A DNA stretch of 64,000 nt from G963676095 sp963676095 (GTDB lineage Bacteria; Bacteroidota; Bacteroidia; Bacteroidales; Prolixibacteraceae), in the NCBI GenBank assembly GCA_963676095.1, contig OY781040.1, positions 372,001-436,000 on the forward strand. Reading direction: 5' to 3'. A model generated the notes under the pieces. It searched no databases, was not told where the DNA came from, and saw only the letters and a list, made by a program, of their open reading frames with translations. The position numbers and the translations under genes are program-made. Each line of letters opens with the position of its first letter. The first letter of the stretch is position 1. This document shows, piece after piece, positions 53,036 through 63,176 of the stretch.

Positions 53036-53257
53036 AAGAAATTGCAGCATGTTCTTCTGTTGTTCTGTTAAATAAAAATCAACAAATTGACTATTTTTGT
53101 TAAATTCGGCAATATCAATTTTTTTTAGGGATTAATCACATCTTCATTATTAACGAACAATTCAGTCAATATTTAGGAATACAGATAATTAAACAGTCTT
53201 CTTAACCCAGTACATTTTACCGATATAAGTAAAAAACATGATGCTGGCAGTCAATAT
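53036..53257. other. Gene-free interval
   Basis: AT-rich spacer upstream of the MORN-repeat operon and downstream of the ECF-controlled uptake operon. Apart from the terminator at 53258-53304, no gene or strong repeat was seen. Confidence 0.4.
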
Positions 53258-53304
53258 AAAAAACAATAAAGACTGGTGTTCATTGTTTTGAACAACCAGT
53301 CTTT
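53258..53304 (-). terminator. Intrinsic terminator of the ECF-controlled SusCD operon
   Basis: On the minus strand AAAGACTGGT pairs with ACCAGTCTTT (10 bp), with an extra inner GTTC/GAAC helix, followed by a T-rich tail (ATTGTTTTTT). It lies 87 bp after the last lipoprotein gene. Confidence 0.75.
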
Positions 53305-53390
53305 AATATATTACTTAATTAACCGATTATTAAAGTTCTGCCTATTGGCGTCGCCGTCCCGTAATTAGCTTCGGGGTCCCTTAAAAAATT

Positions 53391-54209
53391 TTAATGCGAA
53401 TCGTAATAATCTTTTGTTATATAATTATAAATTAACCAGGTATCAGCATCCCTGACAACTACAAGTTGCATTGCGTCGGCAGTAAGGGACTTGATAGTCA
53501 ACTTTGTAGTCCAATTGTCAACTTGCCCTCCCTGGGTACTATCGTGTAATACTTCAGCCCCGAAAGTACTTAACTGTTTTTTATCTGTATACAACATGAA
53601 TGTACCGGTAGCAGAAGTCCCCAACATCGGATTGTTCGAGCTAAAATTGGCATTGCTCTTTAAATCGAAAGTCATTGTCCCGTAATTTCCTTTAGCCATG
53701 ATCCAATCGGCCCAACCTGCATCCCATTCCCAACTGAAATCAGGACCGGCAAAATAAATGGCCCCGGCAAAATATTTACTGACACCGTTGGCATCAAGAT
53801 CAAGCACCCACGTTTTAGATTGGTTGTAACCTCCGGTAAGGTTTACCCACATTTCTGAGCTGACATAATCTTCATCGATAGTAGATACGGTTATTGGGTA
53901 CGGATCGGCTTGTACAATGCCTCCGGCACTTTCCACACTATAGTAAATAGTATCTGTTGAAGGGAAAGGTATAATGATCGTATCTTTCAAATTGGTAGAG
54001 TATCCTGACGGCGTTTCCCAAAAAGGAGTTGCATTTGGTGTAAGGCTTTCAAGAAAAATTTTGTTCGGATTTTCCTGATCTACTGTCACCTTGAAACTTA
54101 AATCACTTTTATCCAACGCGGAACCCATTTCGAATTCTTCCGGGGTACATGCAAACAAGAACAGAGCTAACCCGAAGAATGGAAGCAATATTTTTATTTT
54201 ATTTTTCAT
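53391..54209 (-). CDS. Outer-surface lipoprotein encoded after SusD, unknown
   Basis: 272 residues from the ATG at 54209 (MKNKIKILLPFFGLALFLFAC); the lipobox FAC is followed by the acidic TPEEFEMG, which fits surface export. An Ig/PKD-like first half (FKVTVDQENPNKIFLESLTPNATPFWETPSGYSTNLKDTIIIPFPSTDTIYYSVESAGG) is followed by a jelly-roll-like second half rich in Trp and Tyr (YFAGPDFSWEWDAGWADWIMAKGNYGTMTFDLKS). Proteins at this position usually bind the same glycan as SusCD. It ends the operon. Confidence 0.75.
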   Translation of the reverse strand: MKNKIKILLPFFGLALFLFACTPEEFEMGSALDKSDLSFKVTVDQENPNKIFLESLTPNATPFWETPSGYSTNLKDTIIIPFPSTDTIYYSVESAGGIVQADPYPITVSTIDEDYVSSEMWVNLTGGYNQSKTWVLDLDANGVSKYFAGAIYFAGPDFSWEWDAGWADWIMAKGNYGTMTFDLKSNANFSSNNPMLGTSATGTFMLYTDKKQLSTFGAEVLHDSTQGGQVDNWTTKLTIKSLTADAMQLVVVRDADTWLIYNYITKDYYDSH

Positions 54210-54241
54210 ATTCAAGTATTTTACTATATTAATAAATTGCA

Positions 54242-55930
54242 TTACCATCCGGTATTTTGTTTTAATACATTGCCGGAAAGGGTAATTTGGTTATTCGGAA
54301 TTTGGGATAATCCCTTTGTTTCCTGAACTTTGCTCGCACTGATAGTTACTGTCGCTGCATTTCCTCCGTCCAGCACGCTATAGTTGCTAAGAGCAATGGC
54401 ATTGGCGGCCACATCAATTCCCTGACGGAGCAAATCCCAGTAACGCTGACCTTCGAAGGCAAATTCCAGCATACGTTCTTTCAGTATATTTTCTTTGGTT
54501 GCTTCAATTTCTGTATAATTGGAAGACAAATTCCCTTCGGCATCGGTGTATGCACGCTTACGTACATCATTTAAATATTTTTTTGCGTTTGAACTTCCCA
54601 ATTCTGCTGCCATCAGAAGCACATCGGCATACCGCATCACCACAAAATTCTGATATTGTGATATTTGATAGTCACCTTCTCCCAATCCAACAACAGCATT
54701 CGTTTGGTTCCAGTTTCCATCATCATCTTTTCTCCATTCAGACATTGGTGTATATTTCTTTACGGTGTACCCGGTATATTCACGCTGTTCTTTTAGTGAA
54801 CTTTTTTCAAAGCCATCCTGTGCAGTAACGCCTTCACCTTCCAAATCAACGGCAGAAGCCGTTTTACGTGTATCTCCTGCTCCGTAATTTTTCAGGATTT
54901 CGGGATTAACCGTGCACGCCCCCCAACCATATCCGTAAGGGACAGCAACAAAAGTCCGGATTCCCATCATAACCAACCATCTATTTCCATCATTGTTCCC
55001 GTTATAGTCTTGTGTATAGTTGAATTTTTGTGCCAGGACTGTTTCGGCATTGCCGTCACCGGCATAAGTATTGGTCTGGACATAATCCGATCCCTCCTTT
55101 GACCAGGAAGAAGAAGCTGCCGGCCACAGGTTTTTAAATTGCGGGATCAAAGAATATTCCCCGGAAGCAATCACATCCTCCAGTCCCTGTAATACGCTGG
55201 CTTTGGAAACGCCTTCCGGTTCTTCTCCGTAGTAGCCGGTATAATACAGGTAAGCACGGGCCATTAAAGCTTTAGCGGCAGCTTGTGTGATATGCCCGTC
55301 GTTATTGGCTGCATCCGATTTTGGATAAGCGTCGGACGGGATGCTGTCTATTGCATATTGTAAATCCTCAAAAATTAACGTATAGACTTCTTTCGGATCG
55401 GCTTGTTCTTTATTTTCGTTTACCGGCTCGGTAAATAAAGGGATATTCCCCCAAAAGCGGACCATGTCGAAATAAAGGATGGCGCGGATGGCGCGGCATT
55501 CACCCATATACAAGGCATGATTGCTTACCCATTCTATCTGTTCTTCGTTGGCAATCAGCTCATTGCAACGGTAAACCCCTGTATAGTAGCTTTTCCAGTC
55601 TGTCTCATACAAATTCATATCAGAGGGGGAAATTGAGATATCAAAACGATCGATTGCCCGATAACCATAGCCGTCGGAATTGCCTGTGCCACCAAAACAA
55701 TCATCTGACATTATTTCTGAAGCAACGTAAATAGAGAACCCTCCATCTGATGCTGTGCATTGCCATCCGTCGTAACAGCCAATAAGAGCACGCCACGCGT
55801 CTGTTTCTGTTTTATAGAAAGTCTCGGTATTTGATTCAGTTTTCGATTCTACGTCAAGGAAACTTTCCGAACAGGAAAGCAATAAAAGAACAGAAAGCCC
55901 CAATGTCAATATATTTTTTAGTTTATTCAT
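54242..55930 (-). CDS. SusD/RagB-family lipoprotein of the sigma/FecR-controlled system
   Basis: 562 residues. Lipoprotein signal LGLSVLLLLSC followed by SESFLDVESKTESNTETFYKTETDAWRALIGCYDG, a standard SusD start. The core reads ALYMGECRAIRAILYFDMVRFWGNIPLFTEPVN. The C-terminus has VVMRYADVLLMAAELG...NILKERMLEFAFEGQRYWDLLRQG and ends LSQIPNNQITLSGNVLKQNTGW. It lies 24 bp after SusC and forms its surface lid. The ligand is unknown. Confidence 0.95.
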   Translation of the reverse strand: MNKLKNILTLGLSVLLLLSCSESFLDVESKTESNTETFYKTETDAWRALIGCYDGWQCTASDGGFSIYVASEIMSDDCFGGTGNSDGYGYRAIDRFDISISPSDMNLYETDWKSYYTGVYRCNELIANEEQIEWVSNHALYMGECRAIRAILYFDMVRFWGNIPLFTEPVNENKEQADPKEVYTLIFEDLQYAIDSIPSDAYPKSDAANNDGHITQAAAKALMARAYLYYTGYYGEEPEGVSKASVLQGLEDVIASGEYSLIPQFKNLWPAASSSWSKEGSDYVQTNTYAGDGNAETVLAQKFNYTQDYNGNNDGNRWLVMMGIRTFVAVPYGYGWGACTVNPEILKNYGAGDTRKTASAVDLEGEGVTAQDGFEKSSLKEQREYTGYTVKKYTPMSEWRKDDDGNWNQTNAVVGLGEGDYQISQYQNFVVMRYADVLLMAAELGSSNAKKYLNDVRKRAYTDAEGNLSSNYTEIEATKENILKERMLEFAFEGQRYWDLLRQGIDVAANAIALSNYSVLDGGNAATVTISASKVQETKGLSQIPNNQITLSGNVLKQNTGW

Positions 55931-55954
55931 GTCTTTCAGGTTTTATATTATTCA

Positions 55955-58900
55955 TTACAATTCAATATTTACACCAAATAAAATAGTACGCGGGCGAGGG
56001 TAATAGCCTATGTCAACCCCGGATACCCAACCATTACCGTTATTCCCCTCTGTCCCGTAACCAATTTCAGGATCCATACCGTCGTACTTCGTAAAGGTAA
56101 AGGCATTCTGTACCTGTGTATACAAACGGGCTTTACCAATAACTTTACAATTGATCAGTTTTACAAAATCATAACCAAGGGTGATTGTCGATATCCTCAG
56201 GAAATCAGCATCATGAATCAACAAATCGGAAAACTGCCAGTTATAGTTCGTCCGGGTAACACGGGGCATACGGTTTGAAGTCCCTTCGCCATGCCAACGT
56301 TCCAAAATAGCTGTTGTGTAATTTGAATAAATATTGGTTTGGGCACGATAAGACTGGACAATTTTGTTGCCGGCCATCCCATTTGCGCTCAAAGAAAAAT
56401 CGAACGCCTTATAATCCAACGAAATATTAAACCCGTAAGTAAAATCGGGCATCCCGCTTCCAAGGTCTATTTTGTCATAATCGTTAATCGTGCCATTGTG
56501 ATCCTGATCGACATAAATTACATCTCCCGGTTGTGCATTGGCCTGAAGAATACCATGTTTACCATCTGCATTCCAGCTGGCAATCTGCTCTTTATTTTGG
56601 AAAATACCATCTGTCTGATACCCCCAGAAGTAACCGATAGGGTGTCCATCTTCTGCGCGGTAAAATTCAGTGCTGTTATCATATAATTGATTGGTAGACC
56701 CGTGAATAATCCCGTCGTCGGTAGGGATTTCCCCCACTTTGTTCTTATTGTAGGCCCCGTTAACCCCTATACTGTAATGGAAGTCTTTCCCGATATTATC
56801 ATTCCAGTCCAATGCAAGCTCAAGACCTGTGTTCTTCACACTTCCGCCATTTATATAAGGGGCGCCTGTACCTGCTGTTGCCAGTATCGGGGCCTTCACT
56901 AACCAGTCTTTTGTTTCTTTGATGTAAAAATCGGCATTCAGGCCCAAACGTCCATGGAGTAAACGGGCATCAAGGCCGATATCTGTTTGTTCAGAAGTTT
57001 CCCACGTAACGTCTTCATTGGCCAGACGGCTTGGATAAGCACCCCAATAAGAAGATTGTGCATCAGAGCCATAAGTCGTCCCGAAAATATAGTATGTGGT
57101 TGAATTTTTGATAGGTGCCAGATATTGGTAGTTGTCAATGTTTTGATTACCTACCTGTCCCCAACTTGCACGTATTTTCAAGAAGTTCAACCAGTTTTGG
57201 GTATTCTTCATAAAGTTTTCATTGGATATGTTCCACCCGGCAGATATGGAAGGGAAATACCCGAAACGGTGCCCCTTGGCAAATTTTGACGAACCATCGT
57301 CACGCAATGTTGCATTGACCATGTATGTTTCTTTCCAGTTCCAGCCTAAACGCCCGAAATAAGATGCGCGGCGCTCCTTGTCGAGAGACTTGCCGCTTGC
57401 CCCAAGACCGTCATCTGCCGAGCTGGCTGTCCCGTTGTCGACCCATGCATGGTCCCAATCGTCAAAACCTTCTTTTAAATCTGACTGACTGGCACTGAGG
57501 TAAGTTCCACCATAACGATAGGTTTCCATCCCGATCAACACATTGAATACATGGTCGTTCAACGTATAGTCATAAGATGCCGTATTTGTCCATGTCATGC
57601 CAAGGCTATGGGTCATGTTTTGGGAAACTTTGGTGTGGGTATCGTTATAGCTGTAAATGGAGAAATGATACAAAGGTGTATAACTACGATATTCGGAAGA
57701 ACTGTACACTGCCCCAAAAACTGTTTTAATCCTTAAATTTTTTATCGGCTGCAATTCCGCATATACATTCCCCGAGAATGTTGCATTTTTATTCTCATTA
57801 TTATTAGTAGTCATCATAAGGCCATAGGGGTTGCCTTCCGTATTATTCCAATCCGAATTGGAAGTATCGTTGTATGGGCTGTCATAAGGGTTGTTGTCGC
57901 TGTAAACAGGGGTTAACGGAGAAGAATTGAAAGCAGAACGTAATGAATTATTGTACTGGTTTCCAACCTGGATCCCATTGTTCTTTTTATATACGAAACT
58001 TACCTGTTCCCCTGTTTTCAATATATCTTTAAACAGTGTTTGGTCTGCATTGGAACGGAAGTTATAACGTTCGTAATAAGAAACATCCTTTCCCCCGACA
58101 ACACCTTCCTGGTTCATGTAGCCCAACGAAACAGCATAGGCAGAAGCAGAAGACCCACCTGTAACACCCAATGCGTAACTTTCTGTGGTAGCATTATCAT
58201 CGAGCATGGTATCTATCCAGTCGGTATGGTTTAAGTTGCCATTCTTGTCGTAAATACTCGTAAAACTGCTCCAGTCATAAGGAGCATTGCCGCTGTTTAC
58301 TTCCTGTTCGTCCATTATTACCTTGTATTGTTCTGCATCAAGCAAATCAACCTGGTGGGCAACACTTTGTACTCCGTAATATGCATTAAAAGAGATCTTT
58401 GCCTTACCTTCTTTTCCTTGCTTAGTGGTTATCAGAACAACCCCGTTGGCAGCCTGTGCCCCGTAAATGGCAGCAGAAGCAGCATCTTTCAGTACGTCGA
58501 TAGATTCAATGTCGGCGGGGTTTAAAGTGGAAATGTCCCCCCCCACACCATCGATAAGGTAAAGAGGCGATGAACTGCCAATGGTTCCCAAACCACGAAT
58601 GGTAACTTTCATGTCAGAGCCTGGCTGTCCGGAAGTGGAAGAGATATTTACCCCCGGAGTTTGTCCCTGCATTGCCTGTAATGGATTGGTCGTGTTCATT
58701 TTGACAATGTCGTCGCCTTTTACCTGGCCAGTCGCACCGGTTACCAGCTTTTTCTTTTGAACGCCGTACCCGATCGCGACAACTTCTTCAATCCCGATGG
58801 TTTCTTCAGCCAGTCTTACATCAATCGTACTTTTATTCAGCACGGGAACCTCCTGTGTCTTCATCCCGATAAAAGAAAAGACAAGGACAGCATTGTCAGG

Positions 58901-59422
58901 AAGCTGGGACAACGCATACTTTCCGTCGGGATCGGTAATGACACCATTGTTGGTGCCTTTTATGATTACGGTTACACCGGGAAGCGGTACACCGGAAGCG
59001 TCGGTAACACGACCGGAGACTTTCCTGGTCTGTTCATTAAACCTGGCTTCCGAAACAGTTGACAATACAATTGTCCGGTCTATAAAACGATAAGCAACGT
59101 TTGTATTTTTGAACAAATCATCCAGGATATCGCTTACCTTCGCATCTTTGTAAATAACGTCCACTTTCCGTTCCAGATCGATAAAGTCCCGGTTATAAAC
59201 AAACTTGAATTCACTGTTGTCCTCGATATCCGCAAGGACCTTTTCGACAGTCGCGTTCCTCAGAGAGATCGTTAGTTTTGCAAGTTGCGAGTAGCTTTCC
59301 GATGCCATGAGGTTCAAAAAACCTGCAAGCAAAAAGAATAATGTTAACTTCATTTTTAATCCATTTTTTTGCCCAAAGCCTGTAATCCACCACTGGGCGT
59401 AGAACATTCGTTTTTTTTTCAT
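55955..59422 (-). CDS. SusC-type TonB-dependent receptor with N-terminal STN signalling domain
   Basis: 1155 residues. An extended N-terminus and signal (LTLFFLLAGFLNLMASESYS) lead to an STN domain (about 48-118: LTISLRNATVEKVLADIEDNSEFKFVYNRDFIDLERKVDVIYKDAKVSDILDDLFKNTNVAYRF). Then come the carboxypeptidase-like domain (VSGRVTDASGVPLPGVTVIIKGTNNGVITDPDGKYAL), the plug (EEVVAIGYGVQKKKLVTGATGQV) and the barrel ending FGVNIEL. The STN domain passes occupancy of the receptor to the FecR anti-sigma factor encoded 91 bp upstream, which controls the ECF sigma factor. Confidence 0.95.
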   Translation of the reverse strand: MKKKRMFYAQWWITGFGQKNGLKMKLTLFFLLAGFLNLMASESYSQLAKLTISLRNATVEKVLADIEDNSEFKFVYNRDFIDLERKVDVIYKDAKVSDILDDLFKNTNVAYRFIDRTIVLSTVSEARFNEQTRKVSGRVTDASGVPLPGVTVIIKGTNNGVITDPDGKYALSQLPDNAVLVFSFIGMKTQEVPVLNKSTIDVRLAEETIGIEEVVAIGYGVQKKKLVTGATGQVKGDDIVKMNTTNPLQAMQGQTPGVNISSTSGQPGSDMKVTIRGLGTIGSSSPLYLIDGVGGDISTLNPADIESIDVLKDAASAAIYGAQAANGVVLITTKQGKEGKAKISFNAYYGVQSVAHQVDLLDAEQYKVIMDEQEVNSGNAPYDWSSFTSIYDKNGNLNHTDWIDTMLDDNATTESYALGVTGGSSASAYAVSLGYMNQEGVVGGKDVSYYERYNFRSNADQTLFKDILKTGEQVSFVYKKNNGIQVGNQYNNSLRSAFNSSPLTPVYSDNNPYDSPYNDTSNSDWNNTEGNPYGLMMTTNNNENKNATFSGNVYAELQPIKNLRIKTVFGAVYSSSEYRSYTPLYHFSIYSYNDTHTKVSQNMTHSLGMTWTNTASYDYTLNDHVFNVLIGMETYRYGGTYLSASQSDLKEGFDDWDHAWVDNGTASSADDGLGASGKSLDKERRASYFGRLGWNWKETYMVNATLRDDGSSKFAKGHRFGYFPSISAGWNISNENFMKNTQNWLNFLKIRASWGQVGNQNIDNYQYLAPIKNSTTYYIFGTTYGSDAQSSYWGAYPSRLANEDVTWETSEQTDIGLDARLLHGRLGLNADFYIKETKDWLVKAPILATAGTGAPYINGGSVKNTGLELALDWNDNIGKDFHYSIGVNGAYNKNKVGEIPTDDGIIHGSTNQLYDNSTEFYRAEDGHPIGYFWGYQTDGIFQNKEQIASWNADGKHGILQANAQPGDVIYVDQDHNGTINDYDKIDLGSGMPDFTYGFNISLDYKAFDFSLSANGMAGNKIVQSYRAQTNIYSNYTTAILERWHGEGTSNRMPRVTRTNYNWQFSDLLIHDADFLRISTITLGYDFVKLINCKVIGKARLYTQVQNAFTFTKYDGMDPEIGYGTEGNNGNGWVSGVDIGYYPRPRTILFGVNIEL

Positions 59423-59513
59423 AATTTTAAATGTTTAATTTAATCATAAAGGTTTTGTACCTTTTTATGCTGATGCAGGGAAGAGGGCCATCTTTCCTGC
59501 ATTTTTATGATCA

Positions 59514-60626
59514 TCACAATTTTCGTGACTTATCTCTCGATATTATTATCCTTCTTGTTGAAAATGTTTTGTCGTTATTTTGTTCTGCTTTAACCGATCT
59601 CCATCTAATTGGTAGGGAAACTTCAAATATTTCCATGATCCTGTCGATATTCTGATCTCCAAAAGTTGCATCAAAACAGTAATCGCCTATTGCTTTGTCT
59701 TCCAAAACAAATTGCACATTATGTATCCTTTCAAGCCGTCTTAATATGTCTTTAAACTGTGCATTTCTGAATACATATTTGCCGCTTACCCATCCGGTAA
59801 AGACCTCCATATTGTTTCCCTGTTTTATGTCAAGGACATTATTTTGCCGGTCAAGGCGTCCTACCTCACCTGGCTTCATTTTATATTCGACATTTTCAGG
59901 ATGACCTTGTCCGTCCAGTTTTGTTATTGATATACTTCCTTCAACCAGGGCCGTTTCGATATCCGGATTATCGTCGTACGCATTGATATTAAAAATTGTA
60001 CCATAAACCTTTACCTTCATTCCTGAAGTAATCACGAACATTGGCCTGTCCGGGTCTTTTGTCACTTTAAAAAGTCCTTCTCCTTTTAATTTCACTTCCC
60101 GGTATGCATGATTACCCAGAACCGGATACTGGATTGAACTGCCTGAATTTAACCAAACCTCAGAACCATCGGGTAATATTGCTTTTACCTTGCCTCCATT
60201 GGGCGCTGAAACCATATTGTAAACTCCTGTCAACCGGTCAATTTTTTCTTTCTTAAAAGCTTCCAGTTCCTTTGTCCGGTCAATGAGCCAGATTGAAGTA
60301 ATTAACAATGGAATAAATAATACTGCCGCGATTCTGCTAATCCAGGTTATTAAATTCCTATTCTGCAATTTAGGTTGCAGGGTAGTCCCGGCATTTTCCA
60401 GTTCCAATCGTTTCCACAGATAATTTAATTCCTCTTCTGAAAAATAAATTTCTTTGAAGCTCAACCCCTCGACGATTGCTCTTGCTTTATGGAACTCTTC
60501 TTTACGAATACCATATCTTTTGATGAATGCTCTCTTTTCTTCGCGGCCAAACAAGTCAAAATGAAAAATTCCATCCTGAAATTCTTCATCAGCGAGAAGC
60601 ATATTAAAGTCCTTTCTATCGGTCAT
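59514..60626 (-). CDS. FecR-family anti-sigma factor
   Basis: 370 residues. The cytoplasmic N-terminal part (about 1-90) is followed by one membrane span (about 95-114: ISRIAAVLFIPLLITSIWLI). The periplasmic FecR domain has VSAPNGGKVKAILPDGSEVWLNSGSSIQYP and REVKLKGEGLFKVTKDPDRPMFVITSGMKVKVYGTIFNINAYDDNPDIETALVEGSISI, and a C-terminal STN-contacting domain ends DKAIGDYCFDATFGDQNIDRIMEIFEVSLPI. It transmits receptor state to the ECF sigma factor encoded just upstream. Confidence 0.94.
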   Translation of the reverse strand: MTDRKDFNMLLADEEFQDGIFHFDLFGREEKRAFIKRYGIRKEEFHKARAIVEGLSFKEIYFSEEELNYLWKRLELENAGTTLQPKLQNRNLITWISRIAAVLFIPLLITSIWLIDRTKELEAFKKEKIDRLTGVYNMVSAPNGGKVKAILPDGSEVWLNSGSSIQYPVLGNHAYREVKLKGEGLFKVTKDPDRPMFVITSGMKVKVYGTIFNINAYDDNPDIETALVEGSISITKLDGQGHPENVEYKMKPGEVGRLDRQNNVLDIKQGNNMEVFTGWVSGKYVFRNAQFKDILRRLERIHNVQFVLEDKAIGDYCFDATFGDQNIDRIMEIFEVSLPIRWRSVKAEQNNDKTFSTRRIIISRDKSRKL

Positions 60627-60699
60627 ATTCGAAACAAATAAATCCCCTGTCTATTTATTAAGAGTGAAAAGCAGAAAAGTAGTACTGCAAAAAATCGAT

Positions 60700-61329
60700 T
60701 TATTTTTTCCGGAACAGTAAAAAAAGGTTAAACAACATGATATCAATATCATTAATATCTTCCTTGGAGATATCAGTTATGCCTGCCGCCAGCTTTTGAA
60801 GTATTTTAGGCATATTATTTTTTACCGACTGTTCTTTAATATTAATAATATCGGCTATTTCCCTGTATGTTAACTGATGGCAAAACCGGAGAAAAATAAT
60901 CTCCCGCTGTCTTACCGGTAATGAATTGAGGTTTTTGATCAGCCTTTCTTTTACACTGCTTGATACGGTCTCCTTATCAATAAATTCATTGGGTTCGAAA
61001 AGTAAAGCCTGATCTCCTTCAGGAATACTATCCAGGGAATTTACATTAAGTTTGCTTTTTTTTGAGGTAAAGAGCCTCCTGCGTAAGGAAGTGAACAAAT
61101 AGGCTTTTAAGTTAAACACATCGCCAAGACTTTCCCTGTTTTGCCATATGCTGATAAAAAGATCTTGTATGTGATCCCTGACAAAATCGGAAAAAGGGAC
61201 TAACTTGACGCCGTAAGTGTACAATTTGGGATAATAAAATCTAAAAATTTCAGAAAACGACTTTTGATCGCCGGATTTCATCCTCTTCCATAAAACATTT
61301 TCATCTGCTGTATTCGTTTGTTCCTTCAT
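60700..61329 (-). CDS. ECF RNA polymerase sigma factor
   Basis: 209 residues from the ATG at 61329 (MKEQTNTADENVLWKRMKSGDQKSFSEIF). A farther ATG at 61362 overlaps the -7 promoter box and is unlikely. Region 2 is FRFYYPKLYTYGVKLVPFSDFVRDHIQDLFISIWQNRESL, and region 4 is LPVRQREIIFLRFCHQLTYREIADIINIKEQSVKNNMPKILQKL. It belongs to the Bacteroidota ECF type that pairs with FecR and a SusC receptor. It heads the sigma-fecR-susC-susD-lipoprotein cluster. Confidence 0.94.
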   Translation of the reverse strand: MKEQTNTADENVLWKRMKSGDQKSFSEIFRFYYPKLYTYGVKLVPFSDFVRDHIQDLFISIWQNRESLGDVFNLKAYLFTSLRRRLFTSKKSKLNVNSLDSIPEGDQALLFEPNEFIDKETVSSSVKERLIKNLNSLPVRQREIIFLRFCHQLTYREIADIINIKEQSVKNNMPKILQKLAAGITDISKEDINDIDIMLFNLFLLFRKK

Positions 61330-61359
61330 TTGGGCTATCCTTCCCGTTTTATTAAGGAT

Positions 61360-61391
61360 CAAAAATAAAGTAAATTGGATATACCCCCAAA
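61360..61391 (-). promoter_or_regulatory. Promoter of the ECF sigma gene
   Basis: Minus-strand TTTG (61391-61388), a 20-bp spacer, then TATTTTTG (61367-61360). A transcript starting near 61353 excludes the ATG at 61362 and favours the one at 61329. Confidence 0.6.
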
Positions 61392-61506
61392 ACTACCATT
61401 TTTTATTTAGCCAGAAATTCTTTGGTATACAATAATTTTATTTATGCGTTAATACATTCGAAAAACAGGTCTGTCTTTACCCGGCAGATACGTATAAAGT
61501 CCGTAA

Positions 61507-61551
61507 TAAAAAAGGAACTAAAAGACCATGAAGATGGGCCTTTTAGTTCCT
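61507..61551 (-). terminator. Intrinsic terminator after the distal SusD gene
   Basis: On the minus strand AGGAACTAAAAG and CTTTTAGTTCCT form a perfect 12-bp stem, followed by TTTTTT. It separates the SusCD pair at the window end from the sigma-factor operon. Confidence 0.85.
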
Positions 61552-61587
61552 CAAAACAGAATCCGGACCTTTTGGGTAAGTTACATT

Positions 61588-63153
61588 TTATTTACTGGCA
61601 TAACCTGCATTCTGGGTCAGATTAGGATTACGCTGTAACTCGCTTAACGAGATCGGGAAAACCAGATCGGTTTCCTTGAATGTAGCTCCGGCAGCATTTT
61701 CTGCCCCGATCAGGTCCACATAGGTAACATTGCCTTGTTCTGTTTCCGAGATAACCGGGAACTTCATCGTCCGGACACAATCATCCCATATTTTGAATTC
61801 CAGCGGAAATTCCCGGATCCTTTCAGTCCAGCAGGCTTCAATAAAATCCTCTTTCGACAAGGACAACAAGCCAGCCTTAATTTCCGATTCGGTTTGACCT
61901 TCCGTGTTGGTGCGCACCTGAACCTGAGCCAAATAACCGGCAGCCTCGTTGGTTACCCCGTCTGTTTGGACAATTGATTCTGCATAATCCAGATAAGCTT
62001 CCGCCAAACGATAAAAATTCCAGTCCTTGGTTCCGTTTCCGGTACTCAGCACAGCATCTTCATCATAATAGTACCAGCAACCAGCCTGTCCTTCCGGTGC
62101 AGTCCAGGTTTTCCCGTTATCCGGGTTGGTGTAGTTCCAGTGGAAAAACTGGTTCGGCTGGATCCGGAGATCGTCGCTTTCATAAACATTTAGAAATTGA
62201 TCGATCGGACCATACACTCTTTCAAAAATAGAGTATGTCCCGAATATTGCTGTTGCCGACGATGAAAATGCATAGGTTGGCCACCAACTGCTGGTGCTGA
62301 TACTTTCATCATATTCCTGACAATAGATGACTTCATCCAGGTCGTCTGTGGAACGCAGTTTATTGTACGCGCTATTGCCTGACAAATCTGTATTCGTTGT
62401 CAAAGAATGCGGCGACTCCACGACTATTTTTGCGTAAGTTTTGGCATTGGCATAATCGCCCTGATGAAAATACACATCAGCCAGTGCCATCGCTGCGACA
62501 TATTTTGTAATACGGTGCCCGTTGGCTGCAAATGTCTTTTCCGGCAATACATCGACAGCATCTTTCAGGTCTGACTCAATCTGCTCATAAACCGTAGCAG
62601 AAGCAGTTCTTTCCGGATACAGGTTGTCCAATGTGGAAGGTTCGAGCAGCAAGGGTACATCGCCAAATGTTTTCACCAGGTAAAAATAGTTGAATGCCCT
62701 GAAAAACTTCGCTTCTGCAATCAACTGATCTGCAGTCCCTGAATCCATACTAATCGTTGGAATGCTGACAATTGCATTGTTGGCAACATTGATCGCCTCA
62801 TAGCAGTTATCCCATATGTCATCCGAAGTATCGGATATTTCATTCGTGTGGTCCTGCCTGGTCAATAACCGGGAATATTTGCAGACAACTTCCTGCCCCT
62901 CGTAACTATTGATAAAATAACCGGTCAGCATCCCGTTTACAGAAGCTTTAGGACCAATATAAGCGCTGGACGCATAGGCTATCCGTTGCGGCGCCCCATT
63001 CCGGTATAAATAGTTTACATTGGCTGTGGCCTGGGCCTCTGTCTTATAATAATCGACATCTGTCAACGATGATTTAGGGCTTTCTTCCAGAAAATCATTA
63101 CACGAGGTCAAAAAAAGAAGGCCCACTGATAAGCATGCTAATATTTTTTTCAT
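61588..63153 (-). CDS. SusD/RagB-family lipoprotein (third SusCD pair)
   Basis: 521 residues. The signal ends LLFLTSC, followed by NDFLEESPKSSLTDVDYYKTEAQATANVNYLYRNG. Core: ADQLIAEAKFFRAFNYFYLVKTFGDVPLLLEPS. The C-terminal end is TERIREFPLEFKIWDDCVRTMKFPV...PISLSELQRNPNLTQNAGY, as in other SusD proteins. It lies 23 bp after its SusC partner and is closed by a strong terminator. No enzymes accompany the pair inside the window. Confidence 0.94.
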   Translation of the reverse strand: MKKILACLSVGLLFLTSCNDFLEESPKSSLTDVDYYKTEAQATANVNYLYRNGAPQRIAYASSAYIGPKASVNGMLTGYFINSYEGQEVVCKYSRLLTRQDHTNEISDTSDDIWDNCYEAINVANNAIVSIPTISMDSGTADQLIAEAKFFRAFNYFYLVKTFGDVPLLLEPSTLDNLYPERTASATVYEQIESDLKDAVDVLPEKTFAANGHRITKYVAAMALADVYFHQGDYANAKTYAKIVVESPHSLTTNTDLSGNSAYNKLRSTDDLDEVIYCQEYDESISTSSWWPTYAFSSSATAIFGTYSIFERVYGPIDQFLNVYESDDLRIQPNQFFHWNYTNPDNGKTWTAPEGQAGCWYYYDEDAVLSTGNGTKDWNFYRLAEAYLDYAESIVQTDGVTNEAAGYLAQVQVRTNTEGQTESEIKAGLLSLSKEDFIEACWTERIREFPLEFKIWDDCVRTMKFPVISETEQGNVTYVDLIGAENAAGATFKETDLVFPISLSELQRNPNLTQNAGYASK

Positions 63154-63176
63154 AATACTCTTCCTCTTAAAATTAA

